A stretch of 64,000 nucleotides of DNA, taken from positions 124,001 to 188,000 of the forward strand of contig NZ_JAQSDL010000043.1 of the NCBI RefSeq assembly GCF_029945895.1, read 5' to 3'. Positions 25,353 to 33,402 of the stretch are shown one piece after another (position 1 is the stretch's first letter; the number at the start of each line of letters is the position of its first letter). The position numbers and the translations under genes are program-made. The notes beneath the pieces are model-generated. The model had not been told where the DNA came from. It saw nothing but the letters and a program-made list of their open reading frames with translations, and searched no databases. Source of the stretch: Polaromonas sp. Lineage in GTDB: Bacteria; Pseudomonadota; Gammaproteobacteria; Burkholderiales; Burkholderiaceae_C.

Positions 25353-26720
25353 ATGTATTGTGATATGTTCGAAAATTTAAGCATGACTTCCGGAGTACCC
25401 GCCAGGATCAAACAAATGATTCGCACGCTGTGGATCAGCCCCGGCGCGTGGGTGCGGCTGTGGAGTAAGCGAATCAGGACTGAACTGCTCCAGGAGCAGC
25501 TGGTGCTCATTTTGCACCCGTCTCGCTGGCGTCTGCGCTGGCTCGGACTGTTCACGCTGGTGGGGCATCCCCTGTTTGGATGGATCTGGGGACAGTGGTT
25601 GCCGCAGCCTTACGAGAGCCCCGCGCTTCGCGCTGTCATGGGCACGCTGGGCCTGCTGCTGATCTCGGAGAGCATCACCAACGATCCCTCCAGCAAACTC
25701 TCGGCACGGATTTTTTCCGTGGTTTTCTGGATCCAGCTGCCGGTCTTTTTCAGCTGGATGTATCTTTGCAACAACGGCAACACTGTCTGGCTGGCCAGCT
25801 ATTGCGCCATGGTGCTGATTTATTACCACGTGACCGACTGGCGTGCGGCCACTCTGGGGACGGTCAGCGGCGCTCTGCTGGCCTGGGCACTGTTTCAGGC
25901 ATTCGGCCCCGCCGTTCTTCCCCTGAGCGAGCAGCAGTTTTCCATCAACGCTGTTGTCATCGCGTTCAGCTGGGCCAGTGCGCTGTTGCTGGGGCTGTCA
26001 TCAGCCAACCTGCGGCGCGAGCACCTGCAACACACGCTGACCACCATGGGCATCATGGCGCACGAACTGCGCACGCCGCTGGCCACGATGTCGCTGATCG
26101 GCGACGCCGTGCGCAATGAAAGCCGCCAGGTCAAGGAGCCCGGTGGCGGAGAGCGGCTGGACCAGCTGGTCGTCAGACTGCACACCCTGGTGCGCAACAT
26201 GAACCAGCAGATCGACACACAGATTGCCAACGCCCGCCTGCTGCGGCTGCCGACACACCGGGAATCCGTGGCCGCGGCCGCACTGCTGCGCAATGTGGTC
26301 AAGGACTACCCCTATCGCAATTCACGGGAGCGTGAAAGTGTGGTGCTGGTGCTGCGCAAGGACTTCTCCTTCGAGTCGTCCTACCGGCTGTTCGCGCAGG
26401 TCATCAACAACCTGCTCAAAAACGCCTTTCGAGCGCTGGCGGCTACCAGTTCCGCCCCCAAACCCGGCGACCTGCGCATTGAAGTCGGGGTGCTCAACGG
26501 CTACGGACGCATCATCGTCACCGACCAGGGGACCGGCATCGCGCCTGAATTGCAGGCCCGCATCTTCGAACCATTTTTCTCGACCGATCGGGGCACCGGT
26601 CACGGCTTGGGACTGGCTTTTTGCCAGCAGGTCGTCGAGGGCTCCGGCGGCACCATCCGGGTGAAGTCGGAACCCGGGCGCGGCGCCATCTTCATCATCG
26701 AGCTTCCGACTCTCAGGTAA
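25353..26720 (+). CDS. Six-helix sensor histidine kinase (LqsS/CqsS-like)
   Basis: This 455-residue kinase has an N-terminal membrane domain (about six helices, residues 50-230) without a large periplasmic sensor, as in the CqsS/LqsS receptors of alpha-hydroxyketone signals. The catalytic core follows: phospho-acceptor His237 in MAHELRTPLA, the N-box near 350-357 (VINNLLKN), G1 VTDQGTGIAP and G2 GTGHGLGLAFCQQ. Start is uncertain (Met at 25353, 25365 or 25383). It is divergent from luxR by 21 bp and followed after 19 bp by an LqsR-like regulator, so kinase and regulator form an operon. Ligand specificity is inferred from the neighbouring synthase. Confidence 0.82.
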   Translation: MYCDMFENLSMTSGVPARIKQMIRTLWISPGAWVRLWSKRIRTELLQEQLVLILHPSRWRLRWLGLFTLVGHPLFGWIWGQWLPQPYESPALRAVMGTLGLLLISESITNDPSSKLSARIFSVVFWIQLPVFFSWMYLCNNGNTVWLASYCAMVLIYYHVTDWRAATLGTVSGALLAWALFQAFGPAVLPLSEQQFSINAVVIAFSWASALLLGLSSANLRREHLQHTLTTMGIMAHELRTPLATMSLIGDAVRNESRQVKEPGGGERLDQLVVRLHTLVRNMNQQIDTQIANARLLRLPTHRESVAAAALLRNVVKDYPYRNSRERESVVLVLRKDFSFESSYRLFAQVINNLLKNAFRALAATSSAPKPGDLRIEVGVLNGYGRIIVTDQGTGIAPELQARIFEPFFSTDRGTGHGLGLAFCQQVVEGSGGTIRVKSEPGRGAIFIIELPTLR

Positions 26721-26739
26721 CCCAACCCGACGCGCATTC

Positions 26740-27717
26740 ATGAGTTTTCCCCTGTTCCACCGCCCGGGCGCCATCGTTTTTCTTGACGATGACCCGGCCT
26801 ATCTGGAGATGCTGGCGATGGTGTTGCCGCGCCAGTGGCACGTCAAGCTGTACCTGCGGCCGCAGACCTGCATCAACCAGCTGCAACAGGAACCTCCGCT
26901 GTGGGAGGCCGACGCATGGACGCAGCAGGAAATGATCGAACGCTGGCGGGCCGGTCGACCGCTGATTCCGCAAGTCCTGAACTACTGGGCCAGCCATAGC
27001 GAACGTTTCGGACTGGCCCGGGTCTGCGTGTTCGACTACGCCATGCCCGGCATGGATGGCCTGCAGGCTCTGGGCGAGTTGACAGACTGGCCCGGTGGCC
27101 GGGTGCTGCTGACCGGACAGGCCGACGAACATGTGGCGGTGAGCGCCTTCAACCGGGGGCTGATCGACCAGTTCATTGCCAAGCAGACCGTCGACATTTC
27201 CCAGCACCTGATCACCGTCATCCAGCGCATGCTGGCGCAGCCACAAATGCGTCATTCGCAGATCTGGCGCGCCGCACTGACCCAGCCCCAGCACGCGCTG
27301 CTGCAGGTGCCGTCGGTGGCCCGCCAGCTGGCCAGCCTGGCCAGCAGCCACTGGGTCGAACATGTGGTCATTGGCCAGCCCTTCGGCGTCCTGGGCATGG
27401 ACGCGGACGGACGGGCCAGCTGGCTGCAGCTGGAGTCTGCCGCGGGCCTGGCCGACCTGGCAGAGCTGGCTGAGTCCCAGGGCCTGAAGGCGGCTGCCGC
27501 TGAAGACATCCGGGCCGGTCGCCACCTGGTCGACCTTGAGCTTCAGCAAGCCCTGGGACAACCCGGACCGGCGCGGCTGATTCCGGCTTTTTCCATCGGC
27601 CACGAAGGCACGTTGCTGGGGGCCCTGTTTCCGGTCGAGCTGGCCGCCAGTCCGCCGGGATTGACCGGTTACAAGCACTGGCTCAAAAAACACGGCCGGC
27701 GCACCGTGCGGGACTGA
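26740..27717 (+). CDS. LqsR-like response regulator
   Basis: This 325-residue protein has a receiver domain with the acidic pocket D16-D17-D18, phospho-acceptor Asp99 (VFDYAMPGMDG), Thr125 and Lys148. An expansion of about 30 residues separates the first strand from Asp99, which an ordinary CheY domain lacks. The C-terminal half (about 170-325) has no HTH or enzymatic domain I can name. This layout matches LqsR of the Legionella quorum system. It follows the sensor kinase gene and converges with the autoinducer synthase gene. Output mechanism is unknown. Confidence 0.75.
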   Translation: MSFPLFHRPGAIVFLDDDPAYLEMLAMVLPRQWHVKLYLRPQTCINQLQQEPPLWEADAWTQQEMIERWRAGRPLIPQVLNYWASHSERFGLARVCVFDYAMPGMDGLQALGELTDWPGGRVLLTGQADEHVAVSAFNRGLIDQFIAKQTVDISQHLITVIQRMLAQPQMRHSQIWRAALTQPQHALLQVPSVARQLASLASSHWVEHVVIGQPFGVLGMDADGRASWLQLESAAGLADLAELAESQGLKAAAAEDIRAGRHLVDLELQQALGQPGPARLIPAFSIGHEGTLLGALFPVELAASPPGLTGYKHWLKKHGRRTVRD

Positions 27718-27738
27718 GGCGCCCCGCCGGCACCGGCC

Positions 27739-28998
27739 TCAATTCGTTTCAGCCGTCCTCGCCCGACGCGCAATCGGCCAGTCCCAGGGCTTGACCAGTG
27801 GCGCGATCTCGTACGCCACCGCCTCCACGTGGCTGAGTTCCGCATCGGTCAGCCCGGCATGCAGGGTCAGGCGCACCATGGCCCGGTTGCGGCTGGTTGC
27901 GGGGGCGCAGAACACAGCGCCAAAAACACCGCGCTCCTCCAGATGGTCGCGCAGCACCATGGTGTCGGGCTCGGTGCCGGCCTCCAGGGAAATGATCTGC
28001 TCCGTGCCCTGGTGGATCGGGTAGCCCATGTCAGACAGGCTGCCGCGCAGCCGCAGCGTATGGGCCCGCAGACGCCGACGCTGTTCGTCGCGTTTGCCGA
28101 TCACGGCGAGCGTGGCGCCGAGGCCGGCAATCTCGTGGGGCAGCAGGCAGGAGCTGAAGATATTGGGGTAGCTGGAACTGAGGATGTAGTAACGCAAGTC
28201 AGCGGGCGCCGTGAAGAAACCGCCGCGCCCGGCAAAGGCCTTGGCCAGGCTGGCTGTGATGAAATGGACCCGGTCCGTCAGACCGAGTTCGGCGCACAGG
28301 CCGGCGCCACCGGGTCCGTGGGTGCCGAGCGAATGCGACTCGTCCACCAGGATCATGCAACCGTGGCGCTCGGCCACTTCCACCATCTCGCGCAACGGAC
28401 ACAGGGCACCGGTGGTGCTGTACACCGAGTCGACCACCACCACGCCCGGCCCGTGCCGCGACAACACCCGGTCCAGGTGGGCCGGATCGTTGTGGCGAAA
28501 CGGATGCGCCGGTGCGCGCGCCGCATGTGCACCTTCCCACAGCGAGGTGTGCGCCAGGGTGTCGAGGTACACCGGGGTTTGTGGATCGGCAATGGCCTGC
28601 AGCAAGCCGACATTGGCGGCATAGCCGGACTGGCAGACAAACCCGTCTTCCTTTCCGACCCACTGGGCCAGGGACTTTTCCAGTGTCCGGGCGGGATGCT
28701 CGCCATGTACAAACACGCCGGACTGGATCACGAACTCCCGGTCATTGCGCAAGGCTGCCACCTGGGCGCTGACGATGTCGGGATGCCCGGTCACGCTGAG
28801 GTAATCGTTGCCGTCAAGACGGACGGCATCCGGACCGGCGGTTCTGCCGTGAAGAACAAACTTGCCGCCCCACTGCTGTTGCCAGCGCGGTGTGAATTCG
28901 CGCGCAATACGCTGCTGCAGATGCGGCGAGAGGCCAGGGTTGACAACAGTTTTTGTTACGAGTTGTGCAGGAAGTTTTTCGAGAAGTTGAGCGTGCAT
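27739..28998 (-). CDS. Alpha-hydroxyketone autoinducer synthase (CqsA/LqsA-like)
   Basis: This 419-residue fold-type I PLP enzyme of the alpha-oxoamine synthase group condenses an amino-acid-derived substrate with an acyl-CoA. Schiff-base Lys253 lies in ITASLAKAFAGRGGFF, a CqsA-type wording; the cofactor residues DESHS (219-223) and SGYAANVGLLQAI near 124-136 are also present. It is distinguished from KBL, BioF and HemA by the N-terminal FVLHGRTAGPDAVRLDGNDYLS and the SGVFVHGEHPARTLE block. ATG 28998 has AAGG eight bases upstream. A kinase/regulator pair of the Lqs type is convergent with it, 21 bp away, and a lux-box-like palindrome lies 63-84 bp upstream. Confidence 0.88.
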   Translation of the reverse strand: MHAQLLEKLPAQLVTKTVVNPGLSPHLQQRIAREFTPRWQQQWGGKFVLHGRTAGPDAVRLDGNDYLSVTGHPDIVSAQVAALRNDREFVIQSGVFVHGEHPARTLEKSLAQWVGKEDGFVCQSGYAANVGLLQAIADPQTPVYLDTLAHTSLWEGAHAARAPAHPFRHNDPAHLDRVLSRHGPGVVVVDSVYSTTGALCPLREMVEVAERHGCMILVDESHSLGTHGPGGAGLCAELGLTDRVHFITASLAKAFAGRGGFFTAPADLRYYILSSSYPNIFSSCLLPHEIAGLGATLAVIGKRDEQRRRLRAHTLRLRGSLSDMGYPIHQGTEQIISLEAGTEPDTMVLRDHLEERGVFGAVFCAPATSRNRAMVRLTLHAGLTDAELSHVEAVAYEIAPLVKPWDWPIARRARTAETN

Positions 28999-29060
28999 GG
29001 TGGTTACCTTGTGAAAAAGTACCACCATTGAAGATGAATTTGACAAAATCGGGGGTTCCC

Positions 29061-29082
29061 CCCCTGTCAACATTGACAGGGG
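29061..29082. promoter_or_regulatory. Perfect lux-box-like palindrome upstream of the autoinducer synthase
   Basis: Ten-base arms CCCCTGTCAA and TTGACAGGGG are separated by CA, a perfect inverted repeat centred 73 bp upstream of the synthase ATG. The near-absent loop argues for a protein site rather than an RNA hairpin. The minus-strand TTGACA (29070-29065) could be a -35 for the synthase gene, which would place the operator over the promoter. Confidence 0.6.
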
Positions 29083-29139
29083 TCGGCCCCGGAAAGTCGG
29101 ATTCGGGTGTAGCGATTGTCTTAAATCACTACCTTGGTA

Positions 29140-30456
29140 TTACTTTGATGTTGCCTGGCCACCACTGGTCAGGCTCAAAGCGGCCAATGCCATGATCTTC
29201 GCGCTGTCCACCAGCTCCTGGATGCCCACATATTCGTCAGGCTGGTGCGCAAGATCGAGGATGCCCGGACCGTAGGCGATACATGCATCGAGCTTGCCTG
29301 TGCGCACGATGTGTTTCTGGTCGTAAGTACCCGGACTGGAGATGTAGCTGGCATCGCGGCCCAGTACCCGGGCGATCGCACGCGCGGTGGCCAGCACCAC
29401 CGGTGCATCCCTGGGCGTGGCTGTCGGCACAAAACTCATGATGTCCCGGATGCCGTAGTCAAACCCGGGCCGGCTGCGCTTGAGCTCGTCGAGCATGGCC
29501 ACGATCTCGGCCTTCACGGCCTCCAGGTTTTCCTCGGCAATGAAACGCCGGTCCAGCACGGCGCGGCAGGAGTGTGCCACCACCGGCGAAGGCAAGTCAC
29601 CGGTCGGCCGGCTCAAAGCGTCCATGGAGAACAACTGCTCGACCTGGCCGCCATGCAGGCTGTTGATGTTGAGTGTGCTGACCCGCGCGCCGGGGGGCTC
29701 CACAGGCTCGGCCGTGTGGCGCTGCGACAGGCGTGGCTGCAATTGCGTTTCCAGCAGATGGAGGAAGGCGCTCATGTGGTTGATCGCGCTGTCGCCCAGA
29801 AAAGGCATGGAGCCATGGGCGATGCGGCCCAGGGTTTCGACCTCGCCCCACCAGACACCGCGGTGACCCAGGCAGATGCGGTCCACGCCGAGCGGCTCGG
29901 GGATGATCACATGGTGCACGCGCGGCTTCGTGAAGTACCCACGCTCGGCCAGGTAGCCCACACCCGCGAAGCCACCCGACTCTTCATCGACGGTGCCGGA
30001 AATTTCCAGCGCGCCGGCAAAGGGCAGGCCTTCTTCAAGAATCGCCTCGCAGGCGATCACGCTGGAGGCCAATCCGCCCTTCATGTCGCAGGTGCCGCGG
30101 CCGTAGACCTTGCCGTCCCGGACCTCGCCGCCGAACGGGTCGGTGGTCCAGCCGGACCCGGCCTCCACCACGTCGATGTGGCTGTTGAAGTGAACACACT
30201 CGCCACCCGGTGCGCCTTCGTAGCGGGCCACCACATTGATGCGAGGATGGGAGTTGCGGTCGCCCGGTGCGCCGTCGGCCCGGATGTATTCGACGGCAAA
30301 GCCCCGTTTTCTCAGCCGCTCCCCGAGCAGGCGGGCGCAGGCTTCGTAAGCGTCCCCCGGCGGGTTGATGGTGGGAATGCGAACCAGGTCCTGGGTGAGC
30401 GCAACCACCTCGTCGCGTTTCGATTCAATGCGCTTGAGCAGACTGTCATTGTTCAT
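29140..30456 (-). CDS. M20-family peptidase / deacylase (ArgE-DapE type)
   Basis: This 438-residue zinc hydrolase is of the acetylornithine deacetylase/succinyl-diaminopimelate desuccinylase group. Metal His93 and Asp95 lie in HFNSHIDVV, Asp124 in GRGTCDMKGG, and the catalytic Glu pair in GTVDEESGG (about 156-159). It is longer than ArgE, with a distinct ISSPGTYDQKHI segment near the C-terminus. It differs clearly from the argE product at 2357-3544, so it probably serves a catabolic substrate. It is flanked downstream by the lux-box palindrome and upstream by two family B repeats. Substrate unknown. Confidence 0.8.
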   Translation of the reverse strand: MNNDSLLKRIESKRDEVVALTQDLVRIPTINPPGDAYEACARLLGERLRKRGFAVEYIRADGAPGDRNSHPRINVVARYEGAPGGECVHFNSHIDVVEAGSGWTTDPFGGEVRDGKVYGRGTCDMKGGLASSVIACEAILEEGLPFAGALEISGTVDEESGGFAGVGYLAERGYFTKPRVHHVIIPEPLGVDRICLGHRGVWWGEVETLGRIAHGSMPFLGDSAINHMSAFLHLLETQLQPRLSQRHTAEPVEPPGARVSTLNINSLHGGQVEQLFSMDALSRPTGDLPSPVVAHSCRAVLDRRFIAEENLEAVKAEIVAMLDELKRSRPGFDYGIRDIMSFVPTATPRDAPVVLATARAIARVLGRDASYISSPGTYDQKHIVRTGKLDACIAYGPGILDLAHQPDEYVGIQELVDSAKIMALAALSLTSGGQATSK

Positions 30457-30509
30457 GCAGCCAGTTTAGGGGAACCCAGCCGCGCTGTCTCGCGGTCTCG
30501 GCGCTTGTA

Positions 30510-30692
30510 TTTTCAAGCAGGGGCCGCGGGTCCGGCTCCGCCGGCCCGCAGGCGCAGCGCAGGACACGAACCACAAGCGCAGGGGGCACGTTCTCTTTAC
30601 CAACAAGGGCCGCGGATCTGGCTTTGCCAGTCCGCAGGCGCAGCGCCCCCTCGGGGGGGCAGCGACCACACGACGTGGGGAGCGTGGGGGCT
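30510..30692. repeat. Two tandem family B dispersed repeats, intergenic
   Basis: Two head-to-tail copies: the first from about 30510 (GGGTCCGGCTCCGCCGGCCC then GCAGGCGCAGCGC), the second from about 30606 (CCGCGGATCTGGCTTTGCC, GCAGGCGCAGCGCCCCCTCG, ending AGCGTGGGGGC). They fill the gap between the M20 peptidase start and the persulfide dioxygenase stop. No gene is seen in the gap. Confidence 0.8.
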
Positions 30693-31814
30693 CTATTGCT
30701 GCCGCCACGGCAGGCCGCGATAACGCCAGCCACCGCGTGCACCGCGATGTGCCTGCGCATCCGGGTCGCCCTCAAAGCCCTCCAGGATGTTGTAGGCCTC
30801 CAGCCCCAGTTCAGTGGCGCGTCGGGCGGCGGCGATCGAACGCACACCACTGCGGCACAGCAGCACAGCCTTCTGGCCCGCCGGCACGGCGGCCTGCAGA
30901 CCCTGGTCGAACTGCGGGTTCATGACCATGCCGGGCCACTGTTTCCAGGCCAGCGGCACCGCCCCAGGCACAAAACCCACCCATTCACGCTCCGCGTCGG
31001 TGCGCACATCGACCAGCACCGCCTGGCCCGTCTGCCACCATTGGCAGGCCAGCTCGGGCGACACATTGCCGGCATAACCCTCGGCCGGCAGAACCTGGAG
31101 CGCGTCGGCCCCACCGGCATCGTGACGGCCGGCCCCCATGCCGGAACTCTGGTTGGCGGGGACCGCCTCGTCCATGCGCGCGGGCCGCGGCAACTGGAGC
31201 TGCGCCATGGTGGCGACAAACCCGGCCAGGCTTTTTCCCGCGATGCGGGCATTGCCGGCCTTCTCGGCACCAATCGTTGAATGGGTCCGGCCCTGGTAGT
31301 CGTGACCCGGCCAGACCACGGTGTCGTCCGGCAGCGTGAACAGCCGCCCGGTGATGCTCTGGTAGAGGTCTTCTGCGCTGCCGGACTGGAAGTCGGTGCG
31401 GCCGCAGCCGTTGATCAGCAGGGTATCGCCGGTGAACACATGGTTGCGCCAGAGGTAACTCACGCTGCCGGCCGTGTGCCCCGGGGTGTTCAACACGCGA
31501 ACCTGCTCTGCGCCGACCTGCAACACCTCACCATCGCCAAGCTGCCGGGCGGCCGTGGCAATGCCGCAGCCTTGCGGTGCCGCCGTCCGGGCGCCGGTGT
31601 GTTCCGCCAGCTGCCCGGCGCTGGTGATGTGGTCGGCATGGGCGTGCGTCTCCACGGTCCACAACAGCGTGAGCTGGTGCTCGCGCAACACCTCGAGGTC
31701 GCGATCGACCTGCTGGTCCACCGGATCGATGATCAGGGCCTCGCGCGTGAACGGGTCAAACAGCAGGTAGGTATAGGTGCTGGAGGCTGGGTCAAAAAGC
31801 TGAACAGGTGTCAT
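30693..31814 (-). CDS. Persulfide dioxygenase-rhodanese fusion (ETHE1-like)
   Basis: This 373-residue protein has an N-terminal metallo-beta-lactamase-fold domain of the persulfide dioxygenase (ETHE1) type and a C-terminal rhodanese domain. The metal motif is H57-x-H59-x-D61-H62 (ETHAHADH), with HTAGS and FTGDTLLINGCGRTDFQ typical of ETHE1 proteins. The rhodanese active-site Cys320 sits in CRSGVRS. Such fusions oxidise glutathione persulfide and exchange sulfur with sulfite, in sulfide detoxification. The ATG at 31814 is chosen over an in-frame upstream start because the domain begins there. No sqr gene is adjacent. Confidence 0.85.
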   Translation of the reverse strand: MTPVQLFDPASSTYTYLLFDPFTREALIIDPVDQQVDRDLEVLREHQLTLLWTVETHAHADHITSAGQLAEHTGARTAAPQGCGIATAARQLGDGEVLQVGAEQVRVLNTPGHTAGSVSYLWRNHVFTGDTLLINGCGRTDFQSGSAEDLYQSITGRLFTLPDDTVVWPGHDYQGRTHSTIGAEKAGNARIAGKSLAGFVATMAQLQLPRPARMDEAVPANQSSGMGAGRHDAGGADALQVLPAEGYAGNVSPELACQWWQTGQAVLVDVRTDAEREWVGFVPGAVPLAWKQWPGMVMNPQFDQGLQAAVPAGQKAVLLCRSGVRSIAAARRATELGLEAYNILEGFEGDPDAQAHRGARGGWRYRGLPWRQQ

Positions 31815-32193
31815 GGCAGGCTTCCGTACGGGGGCAGGCGACAGGCCGACCGGCCTGCATGACAAGTTTAGAACCTCAGGGCCTTCTGCCGCAAAGAGGG
31901 ACCTCGGCTCTATCTGCTCTCTTTTTTATAGCTTCTCGCACCCGCCAGATAAGGGCTGAAGGCCAAAATGATTCATAACGCTCGTCTGGCGCACCTACTG
32001 GGGAAGTGGCCACGCGAAGGCTACGAAGCTTGACGAAAAGCTGACGAAACAGCATTTGAGAGAGCCCTGATAAACAGTTTCACCCCAATTAGGCGCAATC
32101 TGCGACGGGCCGTTGGTAAAAACCCTCTTACGTGCAAAGCGTCGATGACAAAAGATAGTGCGCTAACGTTATTTTTACAACAGGAGACAAGCC
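31815..32193. other. Intergenic region with one repeat and the TRAP operon leader
   Basis: This 379-bp gap holds a family A repeat and, before the TRAP binding-protein gene, a strong ribosome site (AACAGGAGACAAGCC before ATG). I see no open reading frame with a good start and no clear sigma-54 or riboswitch signature. Confidence 0.5.
31909..31970. repeat. Family A dispersed repeat, intergenic, left arm decayed
   Basis: Forward copy with ATAGC (31928-31932), CTTCTCGCACCCGCCAGA and TAAGGGCTGAAGGCCAAAA. The left GCTAT arm is degenerate. Confidence 0.7.
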
Positions 32194-33318
32194 ATGACCG
32201 ATATCAAGACCCCTCGCCGCCGCAGCCTGCTCAAGGGCGCAGCCGTCGCCGCTGGCGCCGGTGCCATGTCCGCACCGATGCTGGCAACCGCGCAAACCGC
32301 CACCACGCTGCGCTTTCAGAGCACCTGGCCAGCCAAGGACATCTTTCACGAATACGCCAATGACTTTGCCAAGAAGGTCAACGACATGGCCGGCGGAAAG
32401 CTCAAGATTGACGTGCTGCCCGCCGGCGCCGTGGTGCCCGCCTTCCAGCTGCTTGATGCTGTCAGCAAGGGCACACTCGACGGCGGCCACGGTGTGGTCG
32501 CTTACTGGTACGGCAAGAACTCCGCGCTGGCTCTGTGGGGCTCCGGTCCGGGTTACGGCATGGACGCCAACATGGTCCTGGCCTGGCACAACTACGGCGG
32601 CGGCAAGGCCCTGGTCGACGAGATCTACAGGAGCCTGAACCTTGACGTGCAGTCCTATCTGTATGGCCCGATGCCCACACAGCCGCTGGGCTGGTTCAAG
32701 AAGCCCATTTCCAAAGTCGAGGACTTGAAGGGTCTGAAATTCCGCACGGTCGGCTTGGCGGTGGACGTGTTCACCGAAATGGGCACGGCGGTGAACCCCT
32801 TGCCCGGCGGTGAAATCGTTCCGGCCCTGGACCGCGGCCTGATCGATGCAGCCGAATTCAACAACGCAACTTCTGACCGTATCCTGGGTTTCCCCGACGT
32901 GGCCAAAAACTGCATGCTGCAAAGTTTCCACCAGAGCGGCGAGCAGTTCGAGATCCTGTTCAACAAGACCAAGCTGGCGGGGCTGCCTGCCGAGCAGAAA
33001 GCCATCATCGACTACGCCGTCCAGGCGGCCAGTGCCGACATGAGCTGGAAAGCCATCTCGCGCAATTCGGAAGACTATGAGGCACTGAAAAAACAGGGCA
33101 TCAAGTTCTACAAGACGCCGGACGCCATCCTGCGCGCCCAATTGGCAGCGTGGGACAAGACCATTGCCAAAAAATCCGCCGAGAACCCGATGTTCAAGAA
33201 AGTGCTGGAGTCGCAAAAGGCCTTTGCCCAGCGCGCCGGCCAGTGGCAGAACGACTACACCGTCGACTTCAAGATGGCGTTCAACCACTACTTTGGCCGA
33301 AACGCCAAGAAGGCCTGA
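32194..33318 (+). CDS. TRAP transporter substrate-binding protein (DctP family)
   Basis: This 374-residue periplasmic solute receptor of a TRAP importer has a twin-arginine-like signal (PRRRSLLKGAAVAAGAG, cleavage near ATAQ at about 30). The mature part begins TTLRFQSTWPAKD. The family Arg that pairs with a carboxylate ligand lies in KFRTVGLAV (about 182). Compared with sialic-acid or C4-dicarboxylate receptors it looks like the group that binds 2-oxo or hydroxy acids (GHGVVAYWYGKNSALALWG, tryptophan-rich pocket). It heads the dctP-dctQ-dctM order; a hairpin follows it, which usually lowers expression of the membrane subunits. Confidence 0.9.
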   Translation: MTDIKTPRRRSLLKGAAVAAGAGAMSAPMLATAQTATTLRFQSTWPAKDIFHEYANDFAKKVNDMAGGKLKIDVLPAGAVVPAFQLLDAVSKGTLDGGHGVVAYWYGKNSALALWGSGPGYGMDANMVLAWHNYGGGKALVDEIYRSLNLDVQSYLYGPMPTQPLGWFKKPISKVEDLKGLKFRTVGLAVDVFTEMGTAVNPLPGGEIVPALDRGLIDAAEFNNATSDRILGFPDVAKNCMLQSFHQSGEQFEILFNKTKLAGLPAEQKAIIDYAVQAASADMSWKAISRNSEDYEALKKQGIKFYKTPDAILRAQLAAWDKTIAKKSAENPMFKKVLESQKAFAQRAGQWQNDYTVDFKMAFNHYFGRNAKKA

Positions 33319-33333
33319 TCAGCCTGTGACCTG

Positions 33334-33368
33334 AAGGGGGGCACCCATCCCGGTGCCCCCTTTTGTTT
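33334..33368 (+). terminator. Intercistronic hairpin between dctP and dctQ
   Basis: AAGGGGGGCACC pairs with GGTGCCCCCTT (one bulged base) across a CATCC loop and is followed by a T-rich stretch. It likely acts as a partial terminator so that the binding protein is made in excess over the permeases. Confidence 0.7.
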
Positions 33369-33402
33369 TTTGCAACCACGCAACGTCGTGCCTGGAGTTG
33401 AA

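Noticed and set aside
29061..29082. Reading the synthase-upstream palindrome as a transcription terminator
   Set aside because: The two arms are only 2 bases apart, too short for a stable RNA loop, there is no T-run, and the same sequence recurs at the luxR/kinase divergence.
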